Source: Rhizomys pruinosus (taxonomy: Eukaryota; Chordata; Mammalia; Rodentia; Spalacidae). From it: a stretch of 64,000 nt of DNA. The position numbers and the translations under genes were made by a program. Positions 35,612 to 47,412 of this stretch are shown here, in pieces; within the stretch, counting starts at the first letter, position 1, and each line of letters begins with the position of its first letter. The stretch covers positions 221,789 to 285,788 of the forward strand of contig VZQC01010436.1 in the NCBI GenBank assembly GCA_009823505.1, given 5' to 3'. The notes under the pieces were generated by a model. The model ran no database searches. It saw only the letters and a list, made by a program, of their open reading frames with translations, and was not told the DNA's origin.

Positions 35612-35770
35612 AATCCTAGCACTTGGGAGGCAGAGGCAGCGGATCTTTGTGAGTTCAAATCCAGCCTGGTCTACAGAGTGAGTTCCAGGACANGACCAGC
35701 TTGGAAGCACAGAAGGACCCTTTTATTCTCAAAAAAAGGACAAAAAAAAAAAAAAAAAAACAAAAAAAAA
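35612..35770 (+). mobile_element. 5'-truncated B1 SINE containing a single N
   Basis: A normal B1 middle section (taatcctagcacttgggagg, tccagcctggtctacagagt) ends at one N at 35693. To its right the sequence is B1-like but garbled (gaccagcttggaagcacaga), then a long A-tract with one C. The N marks a sequence join. Quality drops at that point. Confidence 0.85.
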
Positions 35771-35890
35771 GGATATTTACACTATCGACCAATCTACGTT
35801 GTTGGGAATAAGTATAAACAGGAAATGTTTAACATTTAAACAGAATAAAACTTACATGATAACAAAAAGTTGTTTAGAAAAAATGTCTAG

Positions 35891-36108
35891 GGGCTGGAGA
35901 GATGGCATGCGTTTTTAGAGGAGGTTCATTCCAAATGCTCTTAACAGGGACCCAGGTTCATTCCCAGCAACCACATGGCGACTAAGAACCGTCTTTAACT
36001 CTTGTTCCAGGGGAATTCGACTCCCTCTTCTGACCAGAAGAAACAGTGCACCCACCTACATGAAGACAGTACACTATTACACATAAAAGAAAGAAAAGAA
36101 GAAAAACA
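35891..36108 (+). mobile_element. B2-type SINE (copy A counterpart of 41669)
   Basis: The head ggggctggagagatggc is followed by a scrambled segment where copy B has the normal A-box-to-B-box region. The remainder matches copy B (caaccacatggcgactaaga). Confidence 0.85.
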
Positions 36109-37461
36109 AGAAAAGAGTCTCTAGAACAAAGTAGAAACCTTGAAGCATTATATAGAAGAATTCTTCAAATCAAAAGAAAAAAAGTTGGACCATGAGACGG
36201 ATGCAAATAACTAAGGGGATTTTTTACTGATCATGATGGGTAGAAATTGCTTGTAATGAATGTATAGTCACATCCAAAACATTGCGCTATTGTATAAGTT
36301 CGTGCTACGGTTGGGGAAATTTGATTATATTAAAAGTGGACTGAGATCATTTAATACATTTTACAGAGAATTTTTTGGTGTTTATAGGGAGATTCAGGCT
36401 TGGAAAGTCTTCAAATTTATTTTAGAAAATAAAGAGAAAAAAACCTACCCAGCATTGAATAACCACATAACACAAAAAAAAAAACAAGGAAACTGATGAA
36501 CTAAAAATCTCGCAACTTCACAGAGAATAACCAGAGAAAGAATAATGAGACATTTCCTGCAGTTTGAGAGTTAAAATTCAAATCAACTTCATTCCCCTGT
36601 CATAATACCAAATTATGTGGATCATATTAGGGGTGTATGTAGTTGTCATGAATGTAACACTTTTTTTTTCATTTGAATAACAACAACTGGCAAAAAGAGT
36701 CAATTTGAGTAACATTTAATATTTTAACTTCTTATATACACACAATCTTATACTGAGATTGAAAATGTGATAAAATGTTTAGAATCATTTTTCCAAAAAT
36801 TTGTGACCAATATGAATAAATGTTGTATTAAATATTTTGAAAATGAGTCATATAAACAAAAGTTAAGTGAAAAAAAATAAACTCTTAATTTTCAGTAATC
36901 ATGTATATTATGTGTCGTGTGTGTGGGTGTTGTGTGTGTTGTGTGTTTGTTGTTGTGTGTTGTGTCTGTGTGTCTTGTGTGTGTTGTTGTGTGTTGTGTT
37001 GTGTTCTGTGTGTGGGGAGGGTTCGTTTTCATTTTGCAGAGGTGACAGGATGATATCCAGTGCCTTCCTCATGCCTGAACTTTGTATTTGGGGGGCATGA
37101 TCTGTCATGGAACTTGGTGTTTGTCCATTATATTTAGACAGACAAGGTGGCCCTCAACCCCTTGGGTCTTCAATTCTCTACTTCTCCAGTACTAAGATTT
37201 AAGTGACATATACCTGTGGATATCATTTTTAAATATAATTAATTGAATTTTTATGACACTTTATGTAATAATCAAAAAATATTTTATATATGATTTTGCC
37301 CTTGAAATCATCCTCCCAGTGGATTTCATGATTTATCATATATTGCTAAGGCCTATCAAATCCAGTTTGTTTGTCCCCATAATTTCCTCAGTGTTTTTTC
37401 TTCCACTGGAACCTAGTCAGCCACAATCAGCTAGATCAGTTCCTTAAATTGGACCAACTCA

Positions 37462-37665
37462 GGGCTGAGAGATGGCTAAGAGAACTGGCTGCTCTTGCAG
37501 AGGACCCAATTTGATTCTCAGGCACACACGTAGAACACAAAAAAAAAAACTCCAGTTCCAGGCATATGAGTCATTTTTGATCTCCACAGGCATTTCATGG
37601 CAACAGCACTACACATTCACAAACAATATAAAAATATAAAATAAAAAAAAATAAAAAATAACATT
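37462..37665 (+). mobile_element. B2-type SINE (copy A counterpart of 43181)
   Basis: Same decayed B2 as in copy B, but with an A-run (acacaaaaaaaaaaactcc) replacing the catggtagctagaaacaatc region. That is a replacement typical of sequencing error rather than mutation. Confidence 0.8.
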
Positions 37666-39589
37666 ATAAATATTGAGAACCAGGCCCCAAATTGGCTTCA
37701 TTCAGCAATGCATCAGCTGTGCCAATAGGTATTTTGAAATTACGATTGGGGCTTCTTATGCATTTTCCCAGTTCTAGGTTGGGTTTGTCTGGTTTGAGTA
37801 TTAATGTTGTCACATTTTTTATGGGCCATTAATAGAGATAGAAATTTCAAGTCCACATGCTGTTTATTAAACCACTTCACTAATAGAGCCAAATCCCAAT
37901 CTGTAGGATGCTTATATTGTGATAGTATTGTGACACCAATGGAATTATTAAATATCAAACCATTTTATACGTCTTGTACAAACACGGAATTTTTATGTTT
38001 GTATTGTGGGGTCATTCACAAAGGGAGTGTTTGAGTTGCAAGTGTGCTAATGTGCTAAGGAGATGCTTTTAGAACCTGAAAACCGTTGGGCAACTGTTAT
38101 TAACATTCGAAGGGGCAGTAGAGAATATTGTTAAAGGCTGATTTGAATGCAAGATTTTCCTGTACTTCTTTGACCAGTTAGAAGACTATATACTGTACAA
38201 GTTCCCATGTATTGTTCATGTTCATTGAGCATTTATTACTGTATTACAATGATTTTTTAATTTTCTAGTACAGATATAAATTGTAAGTCCCTGGGGGAAC
38301 GTGGCACAGAAAAGTGGCCCTGCTGAACCTAGGCTATAGTCCACACTGGGAAAACAAAACATATGATTTTAACCACGTTAGACATCTCACATCAGACCAT
38401 CTGCGAGGAAGTAATCACCAAATAACCCTAGTTGACACTAAGTGAATCAGCACCACCCCCCTTGAGCTTCCAGGAAGGATAATTAAGTGGTTGTTATTTT
38501 AAAACAATACATTATGGAGTAATTGATTTTGATGCAATGGATTCCCAGAACAAAGATCACTCAGACCCTGGAAACATTGCCAGCTCTAAATCCAGTACCA
38601 GTGCCATGTCCCTGTCTATGTTTTTGGCTCTTTTACATTTTGAGATTCATTGTAGCAAGATTCCAAGTCTTTAGGCACATAGTTTTATAAAATTAATGGA
38701 GAAAATTAAAATTATATGTAATTTCCCAAAAAAACACTTCTCTTAAAAATACTCTTAATTTTACCACAAAATCCTGACTTGATCCAAATACGTGTTCCAA
38801 AAGGGAAGAACTTTTAGTGGTTGTACACTGAAATACTATGTTATGCCAATAGTCAAATTATGCTTTAACCATAAAATCACGTTAGCACATATTAGATGGA
38901 GCTTCACTTAATACTGTAAATAGAGTACCCTGTGCAAAAAGTAGATTTTATTAAATAGTTATAAATATTTTGTTAATATGATTTATACTAAATTATGCTT
39001 TTTGGTATAGGAAACATTGAATATTTTAAGGCACATATACTTGTTTTGAAACTTTATAGACAAACATTGTTACATTTATAACGGACACACTTTGTTTTTA
39101 TTCAATATAATTTTTTCTTGGAATAGTGCAAGATTATTATCAAGTAAGATACTCCATAATCTTTTTCTTACCAAACATCAAATTGCACAGCTAATCCTAG
39201 TAAACTGCTTTCATGGTTTTTTTTTTAAGAGAAACCTCCAACTTTTCCAGAACACTGTTTCCAAGCTTGTTCCAGTACCATGGGGTAGTCAATCCCAGAA
39301 CCTCAAGTTCACAAAGTGAAAATTATTCCTCAACTGAACTGAAAACACTCCTGATATTCCATTTGTATAACCACATTGAAGTGGTTATAAAACTGAACAC
39401 CACACACTACTCAGTGAGCATAAGCTGACAAATTGGGGAAAGAGCAAACATAGATAGAAATAACTATTCAACAAAGGTGAGATCACTACTTCCATACCTA
39501 GAAAAGTCACCAAGGGACACAAACCCAGATTGTTCGCCTTATTTCAGTAAAAAAAAAAAAAAAACCCAACACATTCAATAAAAAAAACA

Positions 39590-40135
39590 GTATTGCAGAG
39601 TTTATTTTATTAGCTCTGAATCGGTCCTTATTAAACATGCACGCAGCATGAACGGAAATCCATTATGCATTAGGTTGTTCATTCCCTCTTGGCTTAGCGC
39701 TCTACAAGACTGTCCCCTTTTCCTTGCAGGCTGACGTCTTTTCTACGGCTTAGGATTCTGGCAAAGGAGAGGTGGAGGGACACCCAGGGATTTTTACTCA
39801 ATGGAATGGGAAAGAGAATAGACAGACATATAGACTATAGGCACGTGACTCAGGAAAGCCTGAGAATAGGACTCAAACTTATGTTGGAAATCAAGGCTTA
39901 TTTTATACTACACCCAGCATGGGCTGGGACGATGTACATACAATTGGGGATGGTGGAGCAGTTTTGGGACAAAGGAACCTTCAGGCTAAAAATCCAGATT
40001 CAAATCGTTTGCCTTAGAGATCAAAAACAGCCCAGGTCCTCACGGTCGTGAAATGCAACAGCCAGGGCCAGGATTTTCACAGGCTGTTCAGGTAACTGAT
40101 TTTAAGTGCTGCTTGCCAAAAGGACTACCCACAAC
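39590..40135 (-). mobile_element. ERV LTR (copy A counterpart of 45275)
   Basis: Noisy version of the copy B LTR: ttggaaatcaaggcttattt and catgggctgggacgatgtac correspond to the TATA region and U3. Boundaries are blurred by insertions. Confidence 0.75.
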
Positions 40136-40199
40136 ACCAATAAAAAAAATAATAATTCCTAAAAGTCAAAAAACAAAATCAAAATGGTAAAATCTGAAA

Positions 40200-41010
40200 G
40201 GAATGGCAATAGATAAAACAATTCTGAGCAATGTAAACATTATTTAATATGTTGAGGAACCAAGGCGGTATGGGAACGGAAAACGACTGGAAGGAACTTC
40301 ATTCCAAAACCCAGTTGAATGGTACGAAGTGAAAATTATTTAGATGAAAATTTATTAAAATTTAAAAAAAAAATAAATAAAACGAACATTTGATAAAAAA
40401 AAAGCCAAACGGAAATAAAAACTAGATTTTTTAAATGAAAGAACAGAGGAATTTGGAGGATCGAAACAACGCTGTTGGTGAAGGGAACATCAGTTTAAAA
40501 AATGTTCAAGTTCAATATAAATTTTTGAAAATATGCACTTTTTGTAACGATTCCAGAAAAAAAAGAGCTAAAACATTAATAAAGCAAAAAAAAAAAAAAG
40601 AATGAGGAAAAAAAAAACACCCTGTTTTTTAATTAGGCAAGAAGGGTTCTTTTTTTTAATTTAATATTTATCATTTCGGTTATGTCTATGATTGTACTTT
40701 CTCTGCATGTAGGTTGGTTTGCACCTGTTGTTTGTTTGCAATGGGCCAACAGGGATCGAGGAGGGGTTCTTGGATTTTTCCCCCTGGATGCTAGTTAAAG
40801 ACGTTCTCAGCCTTCCAAAATGTGGGAGCTGGGAGATTTGAAACCCAGGGTCCCTTCTTGCATAAGAGCCAGTCAGTGCTTACTCTTAACTGGCTAGGGG
40901 CCCATCTCTACCGCCCCCACACGAAGGTTTATTAATAATTAATACTAACATTGGCAGACAAGAAAACTTCCCACCATTACAGGAAAAAGATACGCTATTA
41001 ACACACTAAT
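40200..41010 (+). mobile_element. L1 ORF1 remnant and antisense B2 (copy A counterparts)
   Basis: This corresponds to 45870-46535 in copy B. The L1 ORF1-like purine-rich sequence and the inserted antisense B2 (about 40645-40917) are both recognisable, with frequent inserted bases such as ggctaggggcccatctctac. Confidence 0.75.
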
Positions 41011-41204
41011 ATCTTGGCTGGGGCTGCGAGAAGAAACTTGGCCTAGGCGGTTGAGAGACGCTGATTTGCTTTGCCGAAAACCAAGGTTTAGATTCCCAGC
41101 TCACAATGGGCAGTTGAGAAACCGTCTTTTTTTTTTTTTTCAGCTAAGACATACTTTTTATTTTGAAAACACCATCCTGTGCTAGCATGGCTTAAACAAC
41201 TACA

Positions 41205-41540
41205 GATTCTTCTTTTTTTTAATTTTATTTTTTATTGATGCTTTGTGTATTTTTTTTCTTTTTATCTTGTTACAGCTTTTCATTCATTTGGCATATCCCC
41301 TTCCGCTTCCCCCCCCCCACCCCCTACCCACTCCCCGAGTTCTGTCCGCATTCTGCCCATACTTTTTCTCACTATCTCTTCTTCTCTGCCTCTCGTTTGC
41401 TTTTGTTTTCTTTTTTTTACACCTTAAGTGCTGATATCTTTTGTGGTACACGGATTCCTTACCTGTCAAAACCACGTTTGTCAGCCGTTGTGCCCCCAAC
41501 CCACCCACCCGCTTTCCGGGTCCCCCCCTCCCGCGGGGGG
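41205..41540 (-). mobile_element. L1 3' UTR end, antisense (copy A counterpart of 46717)
   Basis: It begins ttattgatgctttgtgtatt and passes the polypyrimidine tract to ctcccgcggggggg, then hits an A-tract where copy A stops. The 120-codon plus-strand frame here is the antisense pyrimidine tract, not a gene. Confidence 0.85.
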
Positions 41541-41562
41541 GAAAAAAAAAAAAAAAAAAAAA
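41541..41562. repeat. Poly-A junction between segmental copies A and B
   Basis: An A-run joins the L1 3' UTR at the end of copy A to aggatattta, the same start that follows the B1 A-tract at about 35765. Matching A-tracts lie at all three unit boundaries. Confidence 0.9.
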
Positions 41563-41668
41563 GGATATTTACATTCGATCATCTAAGTTGTGAATAAGTA
41601 TAAACAGAAATGTTACATATAAACAGAATAAAACTTACATGATAACAAAGTTGTTAGAAAAATGTCTA

Positions 41669-41879
41669 GGGGCTGGAGAGATGGCTCAGCGATTAAGAGC
41701 ACCAACTGATCTTACAGAGGACCCAGGTTCAATTCCCAGCACCCACATGGCGACTAAGAACCGTCTTTAACTCTTGTTCCAGGGGAATCTGACTCCCTCT
41801 TCTGACCAGAAGAAACAGGTGCACCAACCTACATGAAGACAGTACACTCATACACATAAAAAAGAAAAGAAAAGAAAAG
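41669..41879 (+). mobile_element. B2-type SINE, sense
   Basis: Full-length B2 without the internal duplication, ending in aaaga repeats. The short flank atgtctag (about 41661-41668 and 41880-41887) fits a TSD. Confidence 0.93.
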
Positions 41880-42656
41880 ATGTCTAGAACAAAGTAGAAA
41901 CCTTGAAGCATTATATAGAAGAATCTTCAAATCAAAAGAAAAAGTTGGACCATGAGACGGTGCAAATAGACAAGGGAGTTTTTAATGATCATGATGGGTA
42001 GAAAATTGCTTAGTAATGAACTGTATAGTCATCAAAACATAGCGTATTGTATAAGTTCGTGCTAGTTTGGGAAAATTTGATTTAAAAGTGGACTGAGATC
42101 ATGTAATACATATTTACAGAGATATTTTGGTGTTTATAGGAGAGATTCAGGCTTGAGAAAATGTCATATCATAATTTTATACCCAGAAAAAAGAAAACCA
42201 ATTCCACTTAGAGATACATTAATGCAAAACAAGGAAACATGATACTAAAAATCTCGCAACTTCACAGAGAATAACCAGAGAAAGAATAATGAGACATTTC
42301 CTGCAGTTTGAGAGTTAAAATTCAAATCAACTTCATTCCCCTGTCATAATACCAAATTATGTGGATCATATTAGGGGTGTATGTAGTTGTCATAAGTGGT
42401 AACATTTTTTTTTCATTTGAATAACAACAACTGGCAAAAAGAGTCAATTTGAGTAACATTTAATATTTTAACTTCTTAGTATATAGCACACATCTATACT
42501 GAGATTGAAAATGTGATAAAATGTTTAGAATCAATTTTGCCAAATTTGTGACAATATGAAAAATGTATGTATTAAATATTTTGATAATGAGTCATATAAA
42601 TCAAAGTTAAGTAGAAAAATAAAATTTCTTTCTTAGATTTCAGAATCATGTATATA

Positions 42657-42665
42657 TGTGTCTGT

Positions 42666-42697
<32 letters not shown>

Positions 42698-42737
42698 TGT
42701 GTCTGTGTGTGTGTGTGTGTGTGTGTGTCTGTGTGTG
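42657..42737. repeat. (TG)n microsatellite
   Basis: A long TG run with a few tctg interruptions. Its counterpart in copy A is broken by tgttgtg errors. Confidence 0.95.
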
Positions 42738-43180
42738 GGGAGGGTTCAGTTTTCATGCAGAGGTGACAGGATGATATCCAGTACCTTCCTCAATTGCTCT
42801 GAACTTTGTATTTGGAGACATGATCTGTCATGGAACTTGGTGTTTGTCCATTATATTTAGACAGACAAGGTGGCCCTCAACTTCCCTTGGGTCTTCATAT
42901 CTCTACTTCTCCAGTACTAAGATTTAAGGTACATATACCTGTGGATATCATTTTTAATATATATATTTAATTGAATTTGTGCACTTTATGTAATATATCA
43001 AAAATATTTATATATGATTTGCACTTGAAATCATCCTCCCAGTGGATTTCATGCATTCTATCATATATGCTAAGGCCTATCAAATCCAGTTTGTGTCCCC
43101 ATAATTTCCTCAGTGTTATTTCTTCCACTGGAACCTAGTCAGCCACATATCTAGCATCAGTTCCTTAAATTGGACCAACT

Positions 43181-43378
43181 CAGGGCTGAGAGATGGCTAA
43201 GAGAACTGGCTGCTCTTGCAGAGGACCCAATTTGATTCTCAGCATGCACATGGTAGCTAGAAACAATCTGTAACTCCAGTTCCAAGGGATATGATGTCAT
43301 TTTTGATCTCCACAGGCATTTCATGACAAGGGGGCACTTACATGCAGGCAATACACTCATACACATAAAATAAAAATA
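43181..43378 (+). mobile_element. Decayed B2-type SINE, sense
   Basis: It reads gggctgagagatggctaaga, ctggctgctcttgcagagga, a decayed B-box, then ctgtaactccagttccaagg and atacactcatacacataaaa. It has no internal duplication, and a deletion lies between the head and the agaactggct block. Confidence 0.88.
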
Positions 43379-43384
43379 ACATAT

Positions 43385-45270
43385 AAAATATTAGAAAAGA
43401 CCAAATTGGCTTCATTCAGCAATGATCAGCTGCCAATAGGTATTTGAATAAGATTGGGGCTTCTTATGCATTTTCCCAGTTCTAGGTTGGGTTTTGTCTG
43501 GTTTGAGTATTAATGTTGTCACAATTTTAATGTGCATACTAGAGATAGAAATTCAAGTCCACATGCTGTTTATAAACACTTCACTAATAGAGCCAAATCC
43601 CAATCTGCTAGGATGCTTATATGTGCAATAGTATTGTGACACAATGGAATTAATTAAATACAAACCATTTATACGTCTTGTACAACACGGAATTTTTATG
43701 TTTGTATGTGGGGTCATCACAAAGGATTGTTGAGTATGCAAGTGCTGCTAATGTGCTAAGGAGATGCTTTATGAAACCTGAAAACCCATTGGGCAACTGT
43801 CATTAACATCTGAAGGACAGCTAGAGAAGTATTGTTAAAGGCTGAATTTGAATGCAAGATTCCCTGATACTTCTTTGACCAGTTCAGAAGACTATATACT
43901 GTACAAGTTCCCAGTTATTTGTCATGTTCATTGAGCATTTTAAACTGTTATACAATGATTTCAACTTTTCTAGTACAGATATAAATTGATAGTCCCTGAG
44001 GGAACGTGGCACAGAAAAGTGGCCCTGCTGAACCTAGCCTATAGTCAACACTGGGAAAACAAAACATATGATTTTAACCACGTTAGACATCTCACATCAG
44101 ACCATCTGCGAGGAAGTAATCACCAAATAACCCTAGTTGACACTAAGTGAATCAGCACCACCCCCCTTGAGCTTCCAGGAAGGATAATTAAGTGGTTGTT
44201 ATTTTAAAACAATACATTATGGAGTTATTGATTTTGATGCAATGGATTCCCAGAACAAAGATCACTCAGACCCTGGAAACATTGCCAGCTCTAAATCCAG
44301 TACCAGTGCCATGTCCCTGTCTATGTTTTTGGCTCTTTTACATTTTGAGATTCATTGTAGCAAGATTCCAAGTCTTTAGGCACATAGTTTTATAAAATTA
44401 ATGGAGAAAATTAAAATTATATGTAATTCCATAAAAACGACATTCTCTTAAAAATACTCTAAATGTTACCACAAAATCCTGCTATTGATCCAAATAGCTG
44501 TTCCAAAAGGGAAGAACTTCAGAGTGTTGTACACTGAAATACTATGTAATGCCAATAGTCAAATTATGCTTTAACCATAAAATCACGTTAGCACATATTA
44601 GATGGAGCTTCACTTAATACTGTAAATAGAGTACCCTGTGCAAAAAGTAGATTTTAATTAAATAGTTATAAATATTGTTTAATATGATAATTATACTAAA
44701 TTATGCTTTTTGGTATAGGAAACATTGAAATATTTAAGGCACATATACTGGTTTTGAAACTTTATAGACAAACATTGTTACATTTATACATGGACACACT
44801 ATTGTTTTTATTCAAATATATATTTTCTTGGAATAGTGCAAGATTATAATCAAGTAAGATACTCCAGTAATCTTTTCCTTACCACACATCAAATTGCACA
44901 GCTAATCCTAGTAAACTGCTTTCATAGGTTTTTTTTTTAAGAGAAACCTCCAACTTTTCCAGACCATCCTGCCAAGCTGTTCCAGTACCATGGGGAGTCA
45001 ATCACAGAACCTCAAGTCAAAAGTTGAAAATATCCTCAACTGAACTGAAAACACTCCTGATATTCCATTTGTATAACCACATGAAGTGGTTATAAAACTG
45101 AACACCACACACTACTCAGTGAGCCATAAGCTGACAAATTGGGGAAAGAGCAAACATAGATAGAAATAACTATTCAACAAAGATGAGATCACCTATCCAT
45201 ACCTAGAAAAGTCACCAAGGGACACAAACCCAGATGCCTAGCTCTCATATAAAAAAAAAAAAAAACCAAC
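43385..45270. other. Unique sequence within copy B
   Basis: No gene or repeat recognised. It is the least repetitive part of the segment and the best place to test copy number. The nearly identical part shared with copy A lies within it. Confidence 0.5.
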
Positions 45271-45274
45271 AACA

Positions 45275-45783
45275 TGAATAAACAAGACAGTATGTCAGAG
45301 TTTATATTAGTCTGAATGGTCCTTTACACATGCATGAACGACATCCATATGCTATTAGTTGTTCTTCCCTCCTTGGCTTAGCTCTAAGACTGTCCCCTTC
45401 CTGCAGGCTGACAGTCTCTAGGCTTAGCTCTGGCAAGGAGAGGGGAGGGACCACCAGGGATTTTACTCAATGGAATGGAAAGAGAAAGACAGACATATAG
45501 ACATATAGGCACAGACTCAGAGAAAGCCTGAGGGAATAGACTCAACTTTAATGTTGGAAATCAAGGCTTATATACTAACCCAGGCATGGGCTGGGACATG
45601 TACATACAATTGGGGGCTGGAGCAGGTAATTGGGACAAAGGAACCTCAGGCTAAAATCCAGATCAAAGTTCTTTCCTGAGAGATCAAAGGACAGTCCAGT
45701 CTTTCACAGGTCTGTGAGAAACAGCATGGGTCAAGGCTGTGAGGTAACTGCTTTTAAGTGCTTCTGCCAAAAGAATACCCACA
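45275..45783 (-). mobile_element. ERV LTR, antisense, related to the LTRs at 2.2 and 3.8 kb
   Basis: On the minus strand it has ttagtatataagccttgatt (TATA region) and a U5 with ctccttgccagagctaagcc and ctgtcagcctgcaggaaggg, like the U5 of the LTR at 3801-4380. The flank acaaca occurs at 45269-45274 and 45781-45786, though the CA/TG ends do not fall perfectly, so the boundaries are approximate. No internal retroviral sequence is present, so it is probably a solo LTR. Confidence 0.75.
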
Positions 45784-45869
45784 ACATTATATCTCCTGAA
45801 GTTTTCACCTCTATCATGGTATCTTCTGAGAATGGCAACCTGGTAGATGCAAGAGACAATGATTTCAAG

Positions 45870-46535
45870 TAACAATTATAAATATGTTCAAGGAACTCAA
45901 GGAGGATATGAATGAAAGACTGAAGGAATTCACAAACAGTTTAATGTACTAAGTAAAATTATTTAGAAGATAAAATTAAAATTCAGTAAAGAGAGATATT
46001 CTTTGAAAAAAAAGCCAAACTGAAATAAAACTTTAAATGAAAGACAGAGGAATTTGAGATCTTGAAAACAAGCTTTGGTGAAGGGATCACTCAGTTAAAA
46101 AATGTCAAGTCAATAACAATGCTTGAAAAATATGCAAAACCTCTGTGATTCCATAAAAAGTCTAAAACTATTAATAATACGCAGAGAATGAGGAAAAAAA
46201 CACCCCATGTCAAAGGCACAGAGGGTATTATTTTTTTAATTTAATTTATTTTCGTATGTCTATGAATGTACTGTCTGCATGTAGGTTGGTGCACCTGTGT
46301 TGTGCAATGCCACAGGGATCAGAAGAGGGTTTTGGATTCCCCCTGGAACTGTAGTTAAAGACGGTTCTCAGCCTCCATGTGGGAGCTGGAGATTGAACCC
46401 AGGTCCTCTGCAAGAGCAGTCAGTGCTCTTAACTGCTAGGCCATCTCTACAGCCCCCACAGAAGGTATTATTAATAATTATTAATAAAATTGCAGAAGAA
46501 AACTTCCCACATACAGGGAAAAAGATACCTATTAA
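45870..46535 (+). mobile_element. L1 ORF1 remnant, sense
   Basis: It contains aaaaaagccaaactgaaata, gaggaatttgagatcttgaa and agaagaaaacttcccacata, landmarks of L1 ORF1 from the coiled coil into the RNA-binding part. Stops and indels break the frame, and an antisense B2 is inserted at 46233. Confidence 0.8.
46233..46456 (-). mobile_element. B2-type SINE inserted in the L1 ORF1 remnant
   Basis: Antisense B2 flanked by cacagagggtattatt (46217-46232) and cacagaaggtattatt (46457-46472), a 16-bp TSD with one difference. Single tggaactgtagt segment (no duplication). Confidence 0.95.
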
Positions 46536-46550
46536 AACTAATGATTCTTG

Positions 46551-46646
46551 GGGCTGGAGAAATGGCCTAGCGGTTGAGAGAGCTGATTGCTCTTGCAGAA
46601 GACCAAGGTTGGATCCCCAGCATCACATGGCAGTTGAGAACCGTCT
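46551..46646 (+). mobile_element. B2-type SINE, 5' half of a split element
   Basis: The head and B-box region run to gttgagaaccgtc, then an antisense poly-T insertion interrupts. The 3' half resumes at 48541. The B2 TSD aaaactaatgatt lies just before it (about 46535-46547) and after the 3' half (about 48689-48701). Confidence 0.92.
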
Positions 46647-46716
46647 TTTTTTTTTTTTCAGCTAAGAATACTTTATTATTTGAAACCATCCTGTGATAAG
46701 CTGCTTAAACTAAAGT

Positions 46717-47279
46717 ATTCTTTTTTTTTTTATTAATTTTATTTGTTTATTGATGCTTTGTGTATTTCATACATCATTTTCAAATTGAGTTTAGCATATC
46801 CCCCTTCCCTTCCCCCCAACTCCCAACCCCTACCCATCCCAGATATGCCTTTTTTTTGGGGGGCCCCCATAACTTTTCTACATCCTTTCTTGCTTGTTTT
46901 GTTTTGTTTTCATTTTTTTTTACCATAAGTTGATAATTTGTGAGTACAGCAATCCTTCATGTCAAAACCATTTTGCAAGCAGTTGTGCCTAATCCCACAC
47001 AGCTCCTGGGTCCCCCCATCCAGCCGGGGGGGCTTGTATGTTCAAAAAAAAAAAAAAAAAAAAAAAGTGTCCAGTCTATATTGTTGTAGTTTCACCATAC
47101 CCCCAATCGCAGCCCCTTTAAATTCTACACAACACCCTCTTCCGCAGATTTCCTTAGGTTTAGAAAAGGGGCACCGGTGGGTGAGAAGCAAAACACTCTA
47201 CTTTCTTTCATGGGCTGATGTCTTGGTTCTTAGTCAATTTGGCTGTTTTCTTCCTGGCTGCCAGTTGTCCAGGCATTAA
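46717..47279 (-). mobile_element. L1 3' UTR, antisense, nested in the retro-insertion
   Basis: It follows the L1 at 60665-61215 from the 3' terminus through tctatattgttgtagtttca to gccagttgtccaggca. An A-tract at 47044-47066 replaces the aatcaagttgatcaaatga present in the sister copy, which is suspicious. Base quality appears low (ttttttttggggggccccca). Confidence 0.88.
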
Positions 47280-47412
47280 CCTTTCGATCCTATAATGAAG
47301 CACAAGCAATTATATATTTAGGTATTTAAACAGTACAATACATTAGCCTTTCGATCCTACTAATGAAGCACACGCAATTATATATATAGGTATTTAAACA
47401 TACTAATGTTAT
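47280..47412. repeat. 67-bp tandem unit, two copies
   Basis: Units starting cctttcgatcct at 47280 and 47347 each contain atgaagcaca(a/c)gcaatta and taggtatttaaaca. The same pair of units abuts the gap at 11639. Confidence 0.9.

Larger units (their letters stand above)
35771..41540. repeat. Segmental copy A (about 5.8 kb), error-rich version of copy B
   Basis: The whole stretch is collinear with 41563-47043. It differs mostly by one-base insertions, doubled letters and broken microsatellites. Its (TG)n at 36917-37013 is irregular whereas copy B has a clean (TG)n. Some patches are nearly identical (38341-38700 versus 44050-44400, one difference seen in the part compared). It is about 290 bases longer than copy B. 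It holds noisy versions of the B2, LTR and L1 features listed for copy B. Confidence 0.93.
41563..47043. repeat. Segmental copy B (about 5.5 kb), cleaner version
   Basis: Collinear with copy A and internally more regular: clean (TG)n and B2 copies with recognisable TSDs. The last few hundred bases (after about 46680) again look noisy when compared with the related L1 at 60.7 kb. It ends in an A-tract at about 47044-47066. Confidence 0.93.

Noticed and set aside
41235..41597. Plus-strand frame of 120 codons with proline- and phenylalanine-rich sequence
   Set aside because: It is the antisense L1 3'-UTR polypyrimidine tract in the error-rich copy and reads into a poly-A tract.
35771..47043. 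A biological tandem gene or repeat array
   Set aside because: The differences are mostly insertions clustered in one copy, the boundaries are poly-A tracts, and an N is nearby. An assembly artefact is more likely, although not proven.
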